Assembly (NCBI GenBank): GCA_001799575.1
Contig: MGTT01000022.1
Location: 16,407-80,406 of the forward strand
Source of the DNA: Elusimicrobia bacterium GWA2_56_46
GTDB lineage: Bacteria; Elusimicrobiota; Elusimicrobia; Elusimicrobiales; UBA9959
Reading direction: 5' to 3'
DNA length: 64,000 bases
The notes under the pieces are model-generated. The model had not been told where the DNA came from. It saw only the letters and a program-made list of their open reading frames with translations, and searched no databases. Position numbers and translations under genes: made by a program. Shown one piece after another: positions 42,192 to 51,164 of this stretch (position 1 is its first letter; every line of letters starts with the position of its first letter).

Positions 42192-42826
42192 GTTTTCAGA
42201 ACGGCCAGCGCGTTCTCGGTAATAGCGTCCGGAGAACTGTCGCCCTTAATCTCATGAAAGATCCCGTTGCCCCTGTAGTAGGCGAGCAAAGGTTCCGTCA
42301 GATCCTTATAAACCATGAGGCGCTGTTTGATCACTTCCGGCATATCGTCATTCCTCAGGATCAGACCGCCCTGACAGACGTCGCAGACATTTTCCCTGGC
42401 CGGGGGAGCGGTGATGGTGTTATAGATCTTCCCGCATTTGGCGCAGCTTCTTCTGGCGGCAAGGCGTTTTACCACTTCATTTTCCTCGACGTGCAGGAAC
42501 AAAACCGCGTCAACCCGCTGCTCGCGGGTGGCAAAAAAATCGTCCAGCCCCTGCGCCTGCTCCACGGTTCTGGGGAACCCGTCAAAAAGCAGACCCTTGG
42601 TTTCAGTCGCGATCCTGGACCGCACCAGTTTAAGCACCACCAGGTCGGGAACCAGCTTCCCGGAGGAAATATAGCCCGACACTTCCAGCCCGAGCGGACT
42701 CTTCCTGGAGATCTCTTCCCGGAAGATGTCCCCGGTTGAAATATGAACGAGTCCCAGCCGGCCGGAAATCGCCTTTGCCTGAGTGCCCTTTCCGGAACCG
42801 GGAAAACCTAACAGTATAAGATTCAT
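42179..42826 (-). CDS. adk: Adenylate kinase (zinc-LID type)
   Basis: The 215-residue enzyme interconverts ATP, ADP and AMP. The P-loop is GFPGSGKGTQ (7-16), the AMP site includes ISTGDIFREE and DGFPRTVEQAQ. The long-form LID carries four cysteines, CAKCGKIYN and NVCDVC, forming a structural zinc site. It lies between secY and map, the usual place. Confidence 0.96.
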   Translation of the reverse strand: MNLILLGFPGSGKGTQAKAISGRLGLVHISTGDIFREEISRKSPLGLEVSGYISSGKLVPDLVVLKLVRSRIATETKGLLFDGFPRTVEQAQGLDDFFATREQRVDAVLFLHVEENEVVKRLAARRSCAKCGKIYNTITAPPARENVCDVCQGGLILRNDDMPEVIKQRLMVYKDLTEPLLAYYRGNGIFHEIKGDSSPDAITENALAVLKTWSK

Positions 42827-42831
42827 GATAT

Positions 42832-44160
42832 TTACTGTCCGACGTTGAACCAGCGCCCTTTGATCTTTGAATTTTTATAGAACCCTTCGTAGTTGCGCAT
42901 TATCAGATGGGCTTCCGTCTGCGCTATGGTATCCAGCGCCACGCCGACCACGATCAGCAGGGACGTGCCGCCGAAATAGAACGGCACGTTCAGCCTGGCC
43001 CTCATATAATCCGGGAGAACCGCCAGCATAGCGACAAAAAGCGCGCCGCCGAGCGTGATCCTGTTCATGACCCATTCTATGTAGTGCGCCGTGGGATCTC
43101 CCGGCCTGATACCGGGGACAAAACCGCCCCACTTCTTCATGTTCTCCGCCAGGTCTTTGGGATTAATACTGACGGAATTATAAAAGTAGCAGAAGAAGAC
43201 GATAAGAGCCACGTACATCAGCTGGTAGGCGATATTCCCGTGGTTCATGAACGCCATGACTTTCTGGGCCCAGGCCGAGTTGGGATTGAACTGGGTTATA
43301 GTGTAAGGCACGCTCAAAAGAGAAACGGCGAAAATAACGGCTATGACGCCGGACTGATCAACCTTGAGCGGAAGGAAAGTGCTGACGCCGCCGTACATCT
43401 TGCGGCCGACCTGGCGCTGCGCGTACTGTATGGGGATCTTGCGCTGCGCGGTCTCTATCCAGATGACAAGACCGACTACGAGGAACACAATAGCCACGAT
43501 CAATATGCCGGTCAGGAGGCTTATCTCCTCTATCTGTACGAGTTTGATCATGCTCATGACGGCGCTGGGCAGGCGATCCACGATGCCCGCGAAAATGATC
43601 AGCGAAATGCCGTTTCCGATCCCGCGTTCGGTTATCTGCTCTCCCAGCCACATGACGAAAATCGTCCCGGTGGTGAGAGTGAGCACGGTGACGAAATAAA
43701 AGGCGAGATCGGCGTTCGGCGCTATGGGCGCCCCGCCCGCGGGGGACATCTTGGTCAGGGCTATGGTCAGGCCCAGGGACTGGAAAGCGGCCAGGAACAG
43801 CGTAAAGATCCTGGTAAACTGCGTGATCTTCCTGCGGCCGGTCTCGCCCTCTTTCTGGAGGCGGTCCAGCACCGGGAAGATGTGCGCTCCCTGCACAAGG
43901 CTCATGATGATGGAAGCGTTGATATACGGCATCACGCCCATCGAGAAAATGGAGAACTTGCCGAGGGCGCCGCCGGAAAAGATATCCAGAAATCCAAGCA
44001 GGCTGCCCTGGTTGGCCGCGAACAGAGCTTTGAGGGCCGCGGTATTGATACCGGGGATCGGGATGGAGGCGCCCAGCCGGTAGACGGCCAGCGCGCCTAT
44101 GACGAACAACACTCTCCTTTTAAGGTCCTGAATCTTGAATAAGTCCGTTATCTGTTGCAT
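42832..44160 (-). CDS. secY: Protein translocase subunit SecY
   Basis: The 442-residue, ten-helix channel exports unfolded proteins with SecE and SecA. The plug and helix 2 region is GGALGKFSIFSMGVMPYINASIIMSL. The cytosolic loop has RKIPIQYAQRQVGRKMYGG, and late motifs include NPKDLAENMKKWGGFVPGIRPG. Its stop is six bases from the adk start. It sits at the end of the spc operon after rplO. Confidence 0.97.
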   Translation of the reverse strand: MQQITDLFKIQDLKRRVLFVIGALAVYRLGASIPIPGINTAALKALFAANQGSLLGFLDIFSGGALGKFSIFSMGVMPYINASIIMSLVQGAHIFPVLDRLQKEGETGRRKITQFTRIFTLFLAAFQSLGLTIALTKMSPAGGAPIAPNADLAFYFVTVLTLTTGTIFVMWLGEQITERGIGNGISLIIFAGIVDRLPSAVMSMIKLVQIEEISLLTGILIVAIVFLVVGLVIWIETAQRKIPIQYAQRQVGRKMYGGVSTFLPLKVDQSGVIAVIFAVSLLSVPYTITQFNPNSAWAQKVMAFMNHGNIAYQLMYVALIVFFCYFYNSVSINPKDLAENMKKWGGFVPGIRPGDPTAHYIEWVMNRITLGGALFVAMLAVLPDYMRARLNVPFYFGGTSLLIVVGVALDTIAQTEAHLIMRNYEGFYKNSKIKGRWFNVGQ

Positions 44161-44239
44161 TATTCGCCCCGTTACGGACGGGCCCCGCGTGAACCAAAGC
44201 CTAACCCCCGGGCCTTGCGCGCTCCCGCCGTATTATGGA

Positions 44240-44719
44240 TTATTTGTTGGTTTTATTTTCACGCTTCACTTCAGCCAGGAGTTCGGCCTTGCCGCCGGCT
44301 TTTTCTATCTTTTCCCTGGCTGACCCTGAAAAAGCGTGCGCCCTGACGGTCAGCTTCTTTTTAATATCCCCGTCCCCAAGGACTTTCACCAGATCCCCTT
44401 TCTTTATCAGCTTTCTTCCCACAAGGGCCGCCGGGGTGACTTCGGCGCCGTTCTCAAAATGTTTATCCAAAATAGAGACGTTGGTCCACTCGTAGACGAC
44501 GCGGAAGCGCCTGTTGCTGAACCCGCTCTTGGGAATGCGCCGCAGCAGCGGCATCTGGCCGCCTTCAAAACCATCGCGCTTGGAACCGCCGGCGGTGGCG
44601 TTCTGGCCTTTCTGGCCTTTCGTGGAGGTCTGGCCGTGGCCGGAACCCTGCCCTGTTCCAAGCCTTTTCTTTCTGTGGACGGAGCCCGGCTTGGGGGCTA
44701 AATTGTGAAGACTTATCAT
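44240..44719 (-). CDS. rplO: 50S ribosomal protein L15
   Basis: The 159-residue large-subunit protein begins MISLHNLAPKPGSVHRKKRLGTGQGSGHGQTSTKGQKGQ, the typical Gly-rich extended N-terminus. PLLRRIPKSGFSN and the C-terminal domain VRAHAFSGSAREKIEKAGG follow. I use the ATG at 44719. It directly follows rpsE; the gene for L30 that normally sits between them is missing. Confidence 0.96.
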   Translation of the reverse strand: MISLHNLAPKPGSVHRKKRLGTGQGSGHGQTSTKGQKGQNATAGGSKRDGFEGGQMPLLRRIPKSGFSNRRFRVVYEWTNVSILDKHFENGAEVTPAALVGRKLIKKGDLVKVLGDGDIKKKLTVRAHAFSGSAREKIEKAGGKAELLAEVKRENKTNK

Positions 44720-44758
44720 GACATTTCTCCTATGCTGCCGCAAAATGAACCCTATACC

Positions 44759-45316
44759 CTAACCTCTCGCTTTTAATACCTCTTCCCTGCTCCTCAATTG
44801 CCGCAGGGCATCGATCGTCGCGTAAACGGTGTTGAAAGAATTCCTGCTGCCCAGATTCTTGGTAAGGATATTTTTTACGCCGCCGGCTTCAAGCACGGCG
44901 CGCACGCCGCCGCCGGCTATAAGGCCGGTGCCGCCCACCGCGGGCTTCATCCACACATGACCGGCGCCGAAATACCCCTCCGTTTCGTGGGGAATAGTGG
45001 AACCTTTCAGCGGGAACGTCATCATTTCCTTGCGGGCCGCGGAAGAGGCTTTCTGGATCGCCACCTGAACCTCGTTGGATTTGCCTAAAGCCACTCCCAC
45101 GGAACCGGCGCTGTTGCCTACGACCACAAGCGCGTTGAAAGAAAATCTTTTGCCGCCCTTAACGACCTTGGTGACCCTGTTGATGGCCACGACCACGGTC
45201 TTTTCTTCCGTGGCCGGAACGGCCTCCAGGTCCAGCATCTCTACCGCCGCGGCCTTGGGCGAACCGTCGGCGTTCAGCTCTTTTTCAGTCCTTAATTGTT
45301 TCTGGTTTCTAAGCAT
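44759..45316 (-). CDS. rpsE: 30S ribosomal protein S5
   Basis: The 185-residue protein acts in decoding fidelity. The N-terminal double-stranded RNA-binding part contains [27 protein letters not shown] and the C-terminal domain [26 protein letters not shown] chose the ATG at 45316, preceded by AGGAGAATC; it adds about 20 residues to the usual N-terminus. rpmD is absent after it. Confidence 0.95.
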   Translation of the reverse strand: MLRNQKQLRTEKELNADGSPKAAAVEMLDLEAVPATEEKTVVVAINRVTKVVKGGKRFSFNALVVVGNSAGSVGVALGKSNEVQVAIQKASSAARKEMMTFPLKGSTIPHETEGYFGAGHVWMKPAVGGTGLIAGGGVRAVLEAGGVKNILTKNLGSRNSFNTVYATIDALRQLRSREEVLKARG

Positions 45317-45329
45317 TATTGATTCTCCT

Positions 45330-45400
45330 GTAAAACTTCCGAAGTAAGGCAGCCGCGCCATCCTTACTTCCCGGCTTCTCTACTTCTTTGCTTCGACTTG
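45330..45400. repeat. Inverted repeat with CTTC-rich words, rplR-rpsE spacer
   Basis: GAAGTAAGG and CCTTACTTC are complementary across about 20 bases. Roughly 8-base CTTC words follow toward rplR. It looks like an octamer relative of the heptad arrays. Confidence 0.5.
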
Positions 45401-45404
45401 CACC

Positions 45405-45767
45405 TCAAAACTTAAGCCCGGCTTCCCTGGCCGCGTCGGCCAGCGCCTTGATCCGGCCGTGGAAGATCCTGCCGCCCCGGTCGAAACAGACTTCCGTGAC
45501 GCCTTTACCCATGGCTCTTTTGGCGACAAGCGTGCCTACGACCTTGGCGGTCTCCAGGCACTTGCCCGACTTCAGCTTGCCTTTCAGCTCTTTATCCAGG
45601 CTGGAGGCGGCGGCAAGCGTCAGACCTTTTGAATCATCCACTACCTGGGCGTATAAATACCTGGCGCTGCGGTACACGCTCAGACGGGGCCTGGTGAAAG
45701 CGTTGGCCTGGAGATTTTTCCTGGTGCGCTCTTTCCTGAACTGATATCTTTCCTGTTTGCTTATCAT
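45405..45767 (-). CDS. rplR: 50S ribosomal protein L18
   Basis: The 120-residue 5S-rRNA-binding protein has [43 protein letters not shown] and the C-terminal [28 protein letters not shown], all typical. It lies between rplF and rpsE in standard spc order. Confidence 0.97.
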   Translation of the reverse strand: MISKQERYQFRKERTRKNLQANAFTRPRLSVYRSARYLYAQVVDDSKGLTLAAASSLDKELKGKLKSGKCLETAKVVGTLVAKRAMGKGVTEVCFDRGGRIFHGRIKALADAAREAGLKF

Positions 45768-45785
45768 AATTGTGTTCGTTCCTTC

Positions 45786-46364
45786 CTATTTCTTGGCCGC
45801 TCCGCCGCCCGCGCCGGCGGACGCTCCGGCCGCGGTCTTGCCGGCCTTGCGGATTATGTGTTCTCCCTGATATTTGATCCCGGTTCCTTTATACGGTTCG
45901 GGCGGTTTCACCCGCTTTATCTGGGCGGCCAGATTGCCCACCAGATCCTTGTCTATGCCGCTTATGGTCAGGATGGTCGCTTTAGGATCGAAAGTCATCT
46001 TGATGCCCTGGGGGATATCCATGACCACCGGATGCGAAAACCCGAGCTGCATGGTAAGTTTGGAAGCGTCAGCCGCGCCCTTGAAACCGACGCCGTTGAT
46101 CTCCAGCACTTTATTAAAGCCGCTGGTAACGCCATTGACCATGTTATTGACCCGGGCCCTGATGGTGCCGTAAAGGGCCGATTTGCCGACCGCCCCGCCG
46201 GCCACGCTTAAATTGATCTTACTGTCCTTGACCTCGGCGAGTATGCCGTCGGGAAGCGAACAGGAAAGCTTCCCAAGCGGGCCCTCCACGAATACCGCGC
46301 CGCGCTCCACTTTCACTTTCACCTTTTCTGGCACCGCCACCGGTTTTTTTCCGACTCTGCTCAT
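45786..46364 (-). CDS. rplF: 50S ribosomal protein L6
   Basis: The 192-residue two-domain protein lies near the factor-binding site. It begins MSRVGKKPVAVPEKVKV and contains VNGVGFKG-type text (EINGVGFKGAADASKLTMQLGFSHPV) and RVKPPEPYKGTGIKYQGEHIIRKAGK. A short Ala/Gly-rich tail is added. GAGGAAAAATT precedes the chosen ATG. Confidence 0.97.
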   Translation of the reverse strand: MSRVGKKPVAVPEKVKVKVERGAVFVEGPLGKLSCSLPDGILAEVKDSKINLSVAGGAVGKSALYGTIRARVNNMVNGVTSGFNKVLEINGVGFKGAADASKLTMQLGFSHPVVMDIPQGIKMTFDPKATILTISGIDKDLVGNLAAQIKRVKPPEPYKGTGIKYQGEHIIRKAGKTAAGASAGAGGGAAKK

Positions 46365-46391
46365 AATTTTTCCTCTCAAATTAACTTTGCC

Positions 46392-46420
46392 GCTATACCT
46401 TCTCTAACCCCTATGCCCTG
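46392..46420. repeat. Degenerate CCCTATA-type words, rpsH-rplF spacer
   Basis: CTATACC, CTAACCC and CTATGCC words at roughly seven-base spacing match the family at 20.09 and 44.75 kb but are more decayed. Confidence 0.45.
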
Positions 46421-46423
46421 CCG

Positions 46424-46831
46424 TTACCATACCTGGCAGAGCACTTCTCCGCCGACTTTCTGCTTCTTGGCTTCGGAGTCCGTCATAAGGCCCTTTGATG
46501 TGGAAAGGATGCTCACGCCGAACGCGGCCCGGACGCGGGGAATATCGGTGTGCGGCCTGTAGATCCGCAGTCCCGGTTTGGACACCCTTCTTATGCCGGT
46601 TATAACCGGGCGCTTGCCCTGGGTATACTTCAGCGTTATCCTGATGACGCCGCGCCTGTCCACGCTTTTGTCGGTCTTGGGGTCTATGATCTTATACGTC
46701 GAGACAAACCCCTCGTCTTTGAGCAGTCTGGCGACCGACGCTTTTATATTGGAAAAAGGCACATCCACTCTTTCCTTATTCTTCACCGACGCATTCCGTA
46801 TAGTGGTCAGCATGTTGGATATCGGATCCAT
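46424..46831 (-). CDS. rpsH: 30S ribosomal protein S8
   Basis: The 135-residue primary 16S-binding protein begins MDPISNMLTTIRNASVKNKE. The C-terminal STSKGLMTDSEAKKQKVGGEVLCQVW is conserved and forms the RNA-binding site. In many bacteria it regulates the spc operon. It is positioned between rpsN and rplF. Confidence 0.97.
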   Translation of the reverse strand: MDPISNMLTTIRNASVKNKERVDVPFSNIKASVARLLKDEGFVSTYKIIDPKTDKSVDRRGVIRITLKYTQGKRPVITGIRRVSKPGLRIYRPHTDIPRVRAAFGVSILSTSKGLMTDSEAKKQKVGGEVLCQVW

Positions 46832-46859
46832 GTGTATTCTCCTTGTAAATTAACCAAAT

Positions 46860-46957
46860 TTGGAGGGTTAGAAAGCCATTTAACCTTAAACCGTGTTCAA
46901 ACCTTTTTACGACAAAGTTCCGCTCTACCTCTCCAATCTTCAAACCCTCGTCGTTCC
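46860..46957. repeat. Low-complexity spacer with GGAGGGTT/AACCCTC words
   Basis: The rpsN-rpsH spacer holds opposed words (GGAGGGTTAGAAAG, AATCTTCAAACCCTCGTCGTTCC) like those at 23.86-23.95 kb. AACCCTC plus CGTCGTTCC is shared by both sites. Confidence 0.5.
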
Positions 46958-47143
46958 CTACCAGCTGGACTTCTTCAAACCCGGAATGAGGCCTTCATGG
47001 GCCATTTTCCTTAAACAAATCCTGCAGAGTCCGAAATCCCTGTAATAGCCCCTTGGTCTCCCGCATATCTGACACCTGTTCCGGAAGCGCGTGGAGAACT
47101 TCTGGGGTTTGCGCATCTTCGCCATCCAAGCGTATGTAGCCAT
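46958..47143 (-). CDS. rpsN: 30S ribosomal protein S14, type Z
   Basis: The 61-residue short zinc form has [20 protein letters not shown], giving the two CxxC pairs, and ends [17 protein letters not shown] use the ATG at 47143 ([10 protein letters not shown]), which gives exactly the usual 61 residues. It lies between rplE and rpsH. Confidence 0.96.
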   Translation of the reverse strand: MATYAWMAKMRKPQKFSTRFRNRCQICGRPRGYYRDFGLCRICLRKMAHEGLIPGLKKSSW

Positions 47144-47220
47144 ATCTGCTCCTTCACTATTCAACGCTGTTCGCGTTATTGTGTCCGAGGTGTACGCAAA
47201 ACTGCAGCAAAGTCCACCCC

Positions 47221-47820
47221 TTATTTCGCCTTTTTAAAAGGCATACCGAAGTGCTCCAACAGGGCCTTTGCCGTGTCGTTGCTGCCGGCGGTGGTCACGA
47301 ATGTTATGTTCATACCCCGGGCCTTGGGCGATTTTTCCTGGTTCACTTCGGGGAAAATATGATGTTCCTGGAGCCCCATGTTCAAATTTCCCCGTCCGTC
47401 GAAGAACCTCGGATCCACGCCCTGAAAGTCGCGGATCCTGGGCACGGAAAGGGAAATAAACCGGTCCAGGAATTCGTACATGACCGCGCCGCGGAGCGTC
47501 ACGCGCACCGCGATCGGCATTCCCTGCCTCAGCTTGAAGTTGGAAATCGATTTCTTGGCGCGCCTGACCTGGGGCATCTGGCCCGCGATCTGGGCAAGGT
47601 CTTCTTTCGCCAGATCCAGGGCCTGGATATTCTCCTTGGCCTCGCTCACCCCGATATTGATCACTATCTTCGTGATCTTAGGCACCGCCATGGGCGATTT
47701 CAGAGAGAGCTCTTTCATCATGGCCGGAACCACTTTCCGGACATAGAGCTCTTTCATGCGCGGCGTATAGTCCTTGGGCAGGGCGCGTTCTTTCGTCTCT
47801 TTCTGGTTTTCCTTGGTCAT
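47221..47820 (-). CDS. rplE: 50S ribosomal protein L5
   Basis: The 199-residue 5S-binding protein has MPRV-type text [39 protein letters not shown] and the C-terminal [28 protein letters not shown]. An N-terminal extension of about 18 charged residues precedes the family start. The rplX-rplE-rpsN order is normal. Confidence 0.97.
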   Translation of the reverse strand: MTKENQKETKERALPKDYTPRMKELYVRKVVPAMMKELSLKSPMAVPKITKIVINIGVSEAKENIQALDLAKEDLAQIAGQMPQVRRAKKSISNFKLRQGMPIAVRVTLRGAVMYEFLDRFISLSVPRIRDFQGVDPRFFDGRGNLNMGLQEHHIFPEVNQEKSPKARGMNITFVTTAGSNDTAKALLEHFGMPFKKAK

Positions 47821-47832
47821 TTAAAATACCTC

Positions 47833-48144
47833 TTATAATATCACTTCGCCGCACTTGCGGCAGGCGCGCATCTTATCGCCCGAGGGCGCCGGGATGACTT
47901 TGATCTTCACCGGTTTGGCGCACTTGGGACAGATGAGCTGCACGTTGGAAATGTGAATGGGAGCCTCCAGTTTATGGATGCCGCCCGGCTTTTCCTTGGT
48001 GGTGCGTTTGTGCTTGGAGACGATATTCACGCCCATCACCACGACTTTGCCGGTTTCGGGGTGCATCTCCTTGATCTCGCCTTTCTTGCCTTTGTCCTTG
48101 CCGGCCATCACCATCACCATATCTTTCTTTTTGAGTCTGAGCAT
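47833..48144 (-). CDS. rplX: 50S ribosomal protein L24
   Basis: The 103-residue assembly-initiator protein has the KOW motif in KKKDMVMVMAGKDKGKKGEI, then VVVMGVNIVSKHKRTTKE and a C-terminal zinc-ribbon-like CPKC...CRKCGE. It lies between rplN and rplE. Confidence 0.97.
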   Translation of the reverse strand: MLRLKKKDMVMVMAGKDKGKKGEIKEMHPETGKVVVMGVNIVSKHKRTTKEKPGGIHKLEAPIHISNVQLICPKCAKPVKIKVIPAPSGDKMRACRKCGEVIL

Positions 48145-48160
48145 ATTTTTACCTTCCGGG

Positions 48161-48529
48161 TTAAATTACTTCCGGGGCCAGAGATACGATCTTGAGGAAG
48201 TTTTTGGCCCTGAGCTCCCTGGCCACGGGGCCGAATACGCGGGTTCCCCTGGGTTCGCCGTTAGCGTCTATAAGGCAGACCGCGTTGTCGTCAAAGCGGA
48301 TGTAAGAACCGTCCTTGCGCCTGGATTCCTTGGTGCATCTCACGACCACGCCTTTCACTACTTCGCCTTTTTTTATGGCGCCGTTGGGCATGGCGTCCTT
48401 GACGGAGCAGACCACGATATCGCCGAGAAAAGCGTACCGCCGGGTGCTCCCGCCCAGAACCATGAAACACATCAGTTTCCTGGCCCCGGAATTATCCGCT
48501 ACATTCAACATCGTCCTCAGCTGTATCAT
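48161..48529 (-). CDS. rplN: 50S ribosomal protein L14
   Basis: The 122-residue protein starts [21 protein letters not shown] and contains [15 protein letters not shown] and [30 protein letters not shown], nearly invariant in bacteria. The length is exactly standard from the ATG at 48529. Confidence 0.98.
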   Translation of the reverse strand: MIQLRTMLNVADNSGARKLMCFMVLGGSTRRYAFLGDIVVCSVKDAMPNGAIKKGEVVKGVVVRCTKESRRKDGSYIRFDDNAVCLIDANGEPRGTRVFGPVARELRAKNFLKIVSLAPEVI

Positions 48530-48548
48530 AAGATCTCCCGTTAACAAA

Positions 48549-48590
48549 TAGTGGTTAGTGGATTCACTAATCACTCGCCACTGATCACTG
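48549..48590. repeat. Opposed heptad words, AGTGGTT / TCACTAA, rpsQ-rplN spacer
   Basis: Two AGTGG units are followed by four complementary (T/C)CACT units, all in seven-base register. The array fills the spacer and could form a short hairpin in the transcript. Confidence 0.75.
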
Positions 48591-48593
48591 CTG

Positions 48594-48866
48594 TTAAACC
48601 TTAGCCTTTTCTATAATGCGCGAGATCCGCCATCTCTTCAGGCTGGAGAGGGGCCTCGTACTGGTTATCTCCACCGTATCCCCGGCCTTGGATTCATTCG
48701 CCTCGTCATGGGCGTGGAATTTTTCATGGCTCCTCTGGGTCTTGGAGTACGCGGCGTGGCGGGTGGTGCGCTCAACGCGTATAACGCGGGTTTTGGCCAT
48801 TTTATCGGAAACCACTACCCCGCGAAAAACTCTTCTGTCGTTTCTTTCTGTTTTATTTTCGTTCAT
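48594..48866 (-). CDS. rpsQ: 30S ribosomal protein S17
   Basis: This 90-residue 16S-binding OB-fold protein has [31 protein letters not shown] and [27 protein letters not shown]. Its start shares one base with the rpmC stop, showing coupling. Confidence 0.97.
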   Translation of the reverse strand: MNENKTERNDRRVFRGVVVSDKMAKTRVIRVERTTRHAAYSKTQRSHEKFHAHDEANESKAGDTVEITSTRPLSSLKRWRISRIIEKAKV

Positions 48867-49093
48867 TAGCTTTTAACCTCTGAAATGCCGGCCGCGGCGC
48901 GCTCGGCGGCCCCGATGCACGTTTTGATCACGGCCATTTTGCGCCTTATCAGCCTGATCTCCATCGGGTTCTCCAGCGGCGACGAAGCCCTCTTGAATTT
49001 TATCTGGAAGAGATGCTTCTCCAGATCCCGCAGCTGGGCCTTAAGCTCGGTTCCCGACATATTCTTCAAACTTTCTTTCTCTTTTCTTTTCAT
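48866..49093 (-). CDS. rpmC: 50S ribosomal protein L29
   Basis: The 75-residue two-helix protein lies at the exit tunnel near the trigger factor site. It has ELKAQLRDLEKHLFQIKFKRASSPLENPMEIRLIRRKMAVIKT. It is followed directly by rpsQ and preceded by rplP. Confidence 0.95.
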   Translation of the reverse strand: MKRKEKESLKNMSGTELKAQLRDLEKHLFQIKFKRASSPLENPMEIRLIRRKMAVIKTCIGAAERAAAGISEVKS

Positions 49094-49113
49094 AAAATCA
49101 AAACTCCGTTCAG

Positions 49114-49527
49114 TTAATCGTTCCTCGCGACGAACCTGGTCCTTATAGGCAGCTTGTGACCGGCCCTGATAAAAGCCGTTTTGGCGGTCGCAAGATCCAG
49201 GCCCTCGACTTCGAACAGGATCCTGCCGGGCTTGACCACCGCCACCCAGTGGTCGGGCGCTCCCTTGCCTTTACCCATCCTGGTTTCAGCCGGATGTTTC
49301 GTGACCGCTTTATCGGGGAAGATCCGTATCCAGACCTTTCCTTTCTTCCTGATAAAGCGCATGATGGAAACGCGGCAGGCCTCTATCTGGCGGGCCGTGA
49401 TCCAGCGCGGCTCAAGAGCTTTAAGTCCGTACTCGCCGAAAACGAGTATCGCTCCCCCCTTGGTGTTGCCCTTAATGCGGGGCGCGGAGTGGGTCTTGCG
49501 GTATTTGACCCTTTTTGGCATCAGCAT
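49114..49527 (-). CDS. rplP: 50S ribosomal protein L16
   Basis: The 137-residue protein contacts A-site tRNA. It begins [14 protein letters not shown] after the strong site AAGGAGAAC, giving the standard length; an upstream in-frame start adds nine residues. Conserved text includes [22 protein letters not shown] and [24 protein letters not shown]. Confidence 0.97.
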   Translation of the reverse strand: MLMPKRVKYRKTHSAPRIKGNTKGGAILVFGEYGLKALEPRWITARQIEACRVSIMRFIRKKGKVWIRIFPDKAVTKHPAETRMGKGKGAPDHWVAVVKPGRILFEVEGLDLATAKTAFIRAGHKLPIRTRFVARND

Positions 49528-49584
49528 AAATGTTCTCCTTCCTCTTCGCGCCACGCGCCGAATGCGCGGGGCGGATTACCGGCA

Positions 49585-50316
49585 CTACTGAACGCTGTCC
49601 TGGGGTTTGCTCTGATCGATGTTCACCGGGACTTCAAGCGGGGTCTCCGCCTGCAGTTTTTTAAGCTGCTCCATAAGTTCCCTGGGCGTCTTCGCAAAGA
49701 AAAGTTTCTTGAAGATCCAGACTTTCACGCCTATCTTGCCCATGACCGTATTGGCTTCGGTCAAACCGTAATCTATATCGGCCGAAAGGGTCTGCAGGGG
49801 CACGCGGCCCTTGCGGAACTGCTCGCGGCGGGCGATTTCGGAACCGCCGAGGCGGCCGGAAACCATGATCTTTATGCCCAGGGCGCCCGAACCCATGGTG
49901 CGTTCCATGGCGCGCTTGATGGCCTTTTTATGTCCGATCCTTTTCTCAAGCTGCTGGGCGATGGACTGCCCCACCAGCCTGGCGTCCATTTCCGCGATCT
50001 TGATCTCGGAAACGTTTATGAAAACTTTTCTGCTGGTGAGGGCTTCTATGTCTTTTTTAAGATTCTCGATATCCATGCCGCGGCGGCCTATGACGATACC
50101 GGGGCGGGCGGTATGTATGGTCAGCTTCAGATACGACCCGGCCCTTTCTATACCCACCCAGCTGACCGAGGCCTGATTAAAGCGGTCGCGAACCATGCGC
50201 CTTATCTCAAAATCTTCTCCGATGAGCTCCGGCATTTTGTGGACGGAAAACCACTTGGACTGCCAATCCTGGATATAGCCGAGCCTGAAGCCCCTGGGGT
50301 GAATTTTTTGACCCAT
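49585..50316 (-). CDS. rpsC: 30S ribosomal protein S3
   Basis: The 243-residue protein at the mRNA entry channel starts MGQKIHPRGFRLG. It carries the KH domain VIGRRGMDIENLKKDIEALTSRKVFINVSEI and the C-terminal domain GALGIKIMVSGRLGGSEIARREQFRKGRVPLQTL. The C-terminus is slightly extended. Confidence 0.97.
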   Translation of the reverse strand: MGQKIHPRGFRLGYIQDWQSKWFSVHKMPELIGEDFEIRRMVRDRFNQASVSWVGIERAGSYLKLTIHTARPGIVIGRRGMDIENLKKDIEALTSRKVFINVSEIKIAEMDARLVGQSIAQQLEKRIGHKKAIKRAMERTMGSGALGIKIMVSGRLGGSEIARREQFRKGRVPLQTLSADIDYGLTEANTVMGKIGVKVWIFKKLFFAKTPRELMEQLKKLQAETPLEVPVNIDQSKPQDSVQ

Positions 50317-50326
50317 ATATAAATAC

Positions 50327-50400
50327 AGTGGTTAGTGGTGAGTGGTGAGTGGTCAGTCGCAGAATTTAATCTGGTCACTGATCACTGGCCACTGGTCACT
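50327..50400. repeat. Two opposed heptad arrays, AGTGGTG / GGTCACT, rplV-rpsC spacer
   Basis: Four AGTGGTN units (50327-50354) face four complementary GGTCACT/GATCACT units (50373-50400) across an 18-base AT-rich gap. The right array supplies the TGA stop of rplV. The pair can fold into a long hairpin. Confidence 0.9.
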
Positions 50401-50758
50401 TTCCCGCGCCTCCTTTAATATCGGAAACGGCCACCGTGATGTGGCACATTTTCCTTTTGAACGGCATCGCCCTGCCCTGGGGGCCGGGCTGCACTCTCCG
50501 CAGCATTTTCATAGGGCCCTGATCCGCGTAAGCGGTGGTCACCCATACAGTCTTAAGATCCAGCTTTTTCCCCAGCTTAACCGACAGATTGGCGCCGGCG
50601 GATCTGACCGCGTCGTTCACCAGTTCGGTGGCTTTCATCGGAATGTTGGCAAGGATCTGCTCCGCCTGAAACAGGGATTTGCCCCTGATCTGATCCAACA
50701 GCTGGCCCACCTTCCGGCGGCCGTACCGCTGATATCTGAGTTTGCAAATAGCTTCCAT
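50396..50758 (-). CDS. rplV: 50S ribosomal protein L22
   Basis: The 120-residue tunnel protein has YQRYGRRKVGQLLDQIRGKSLFQAEQIL and the beta-hairpin region PGPQGRAMPFKRKMCHITVAVSD. Its stop codon lies in a heptad array. It is placed between rpsS and rpsC. Confidence 0.96.
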   Translation of the reverse strand: MEAICKLRYQRYGRRKVGQLLDQIRGKSLFQAEQILANIPMKATELVNDAVRSAGANLSVKLGKKLDLKTVWVTTAYADQGPMKMLRRVQPGPQGRAMPFKRKMCHITVAVSDIKGGAGK

Positions 50759-50780
50759 AATAGTTGCTCCGATTTTATAT

Positions 50781-50855
50781 TAGTGACTAGTGTCTCGTTT
50801 CTCGCGACTGGAGGCAGAGAGTTAAATACGAGCCCTCCAGTCCTCGAACCACGAA
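50781..50855. repeat. Heptad words and stem, rpsS-rplV spacer
   Basis: TAGTGAC, TAGTGTC, TCGTTTC and TCGCGAC (50781-50808) are followed by a perfect GACTGGAGG/CCTCCAGTC stem and then ACGAACC words. The region holds no gene. Confidence 0.7.
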
Positions 50856-50866
50856 CCACTTTTTTG

Positions 50867-51154
50867 TTACGTCAGCGCTGTCGCTTCCTTGGTATGCGAC
50901 TGGCCGTGGCCCTTGAAGAGCCTGGTAAAGGAAAATTCTCCCATCTTGTGGCCGACCATCCTTTCCGTGACGTAAACCGGCAGAAACTTCCGGCCGTTAT
51001 GCACCATAAAAGTATGCCCGACGAATTCCGGCGTGATAGTGCAGGTCCGGGACCAGATCTTGATCGGCTTCTTGTCGCCGGCCTGGACCATCTTCTGCAC
51101 TTTCTCAACCACTTTCGCGTCCACGAAAGGACCTTTCTTTGAAGACCTGCTCAT
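50867..51154 (-). CDS. rpsS: 30S ribosomal protein S19
   Basis: The 95-residue head protein starts [22 protein letters not shown]. The core [45 protein letters not shown] is nearly invariant. It lies between rplB and rplV. Confidence 0.98.
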   Translation of the reverse strand: MSRSSKKGPFVDAKVVEKVQKMVQAGDKKPIKIWSRTCTITPEFVGHTFMVHNGRKFLPVYVTERMVGHKMGEFSFTRLFKGHGQSHTKEATALT

Positions 51155-51164
51155 TTATCCTCCG

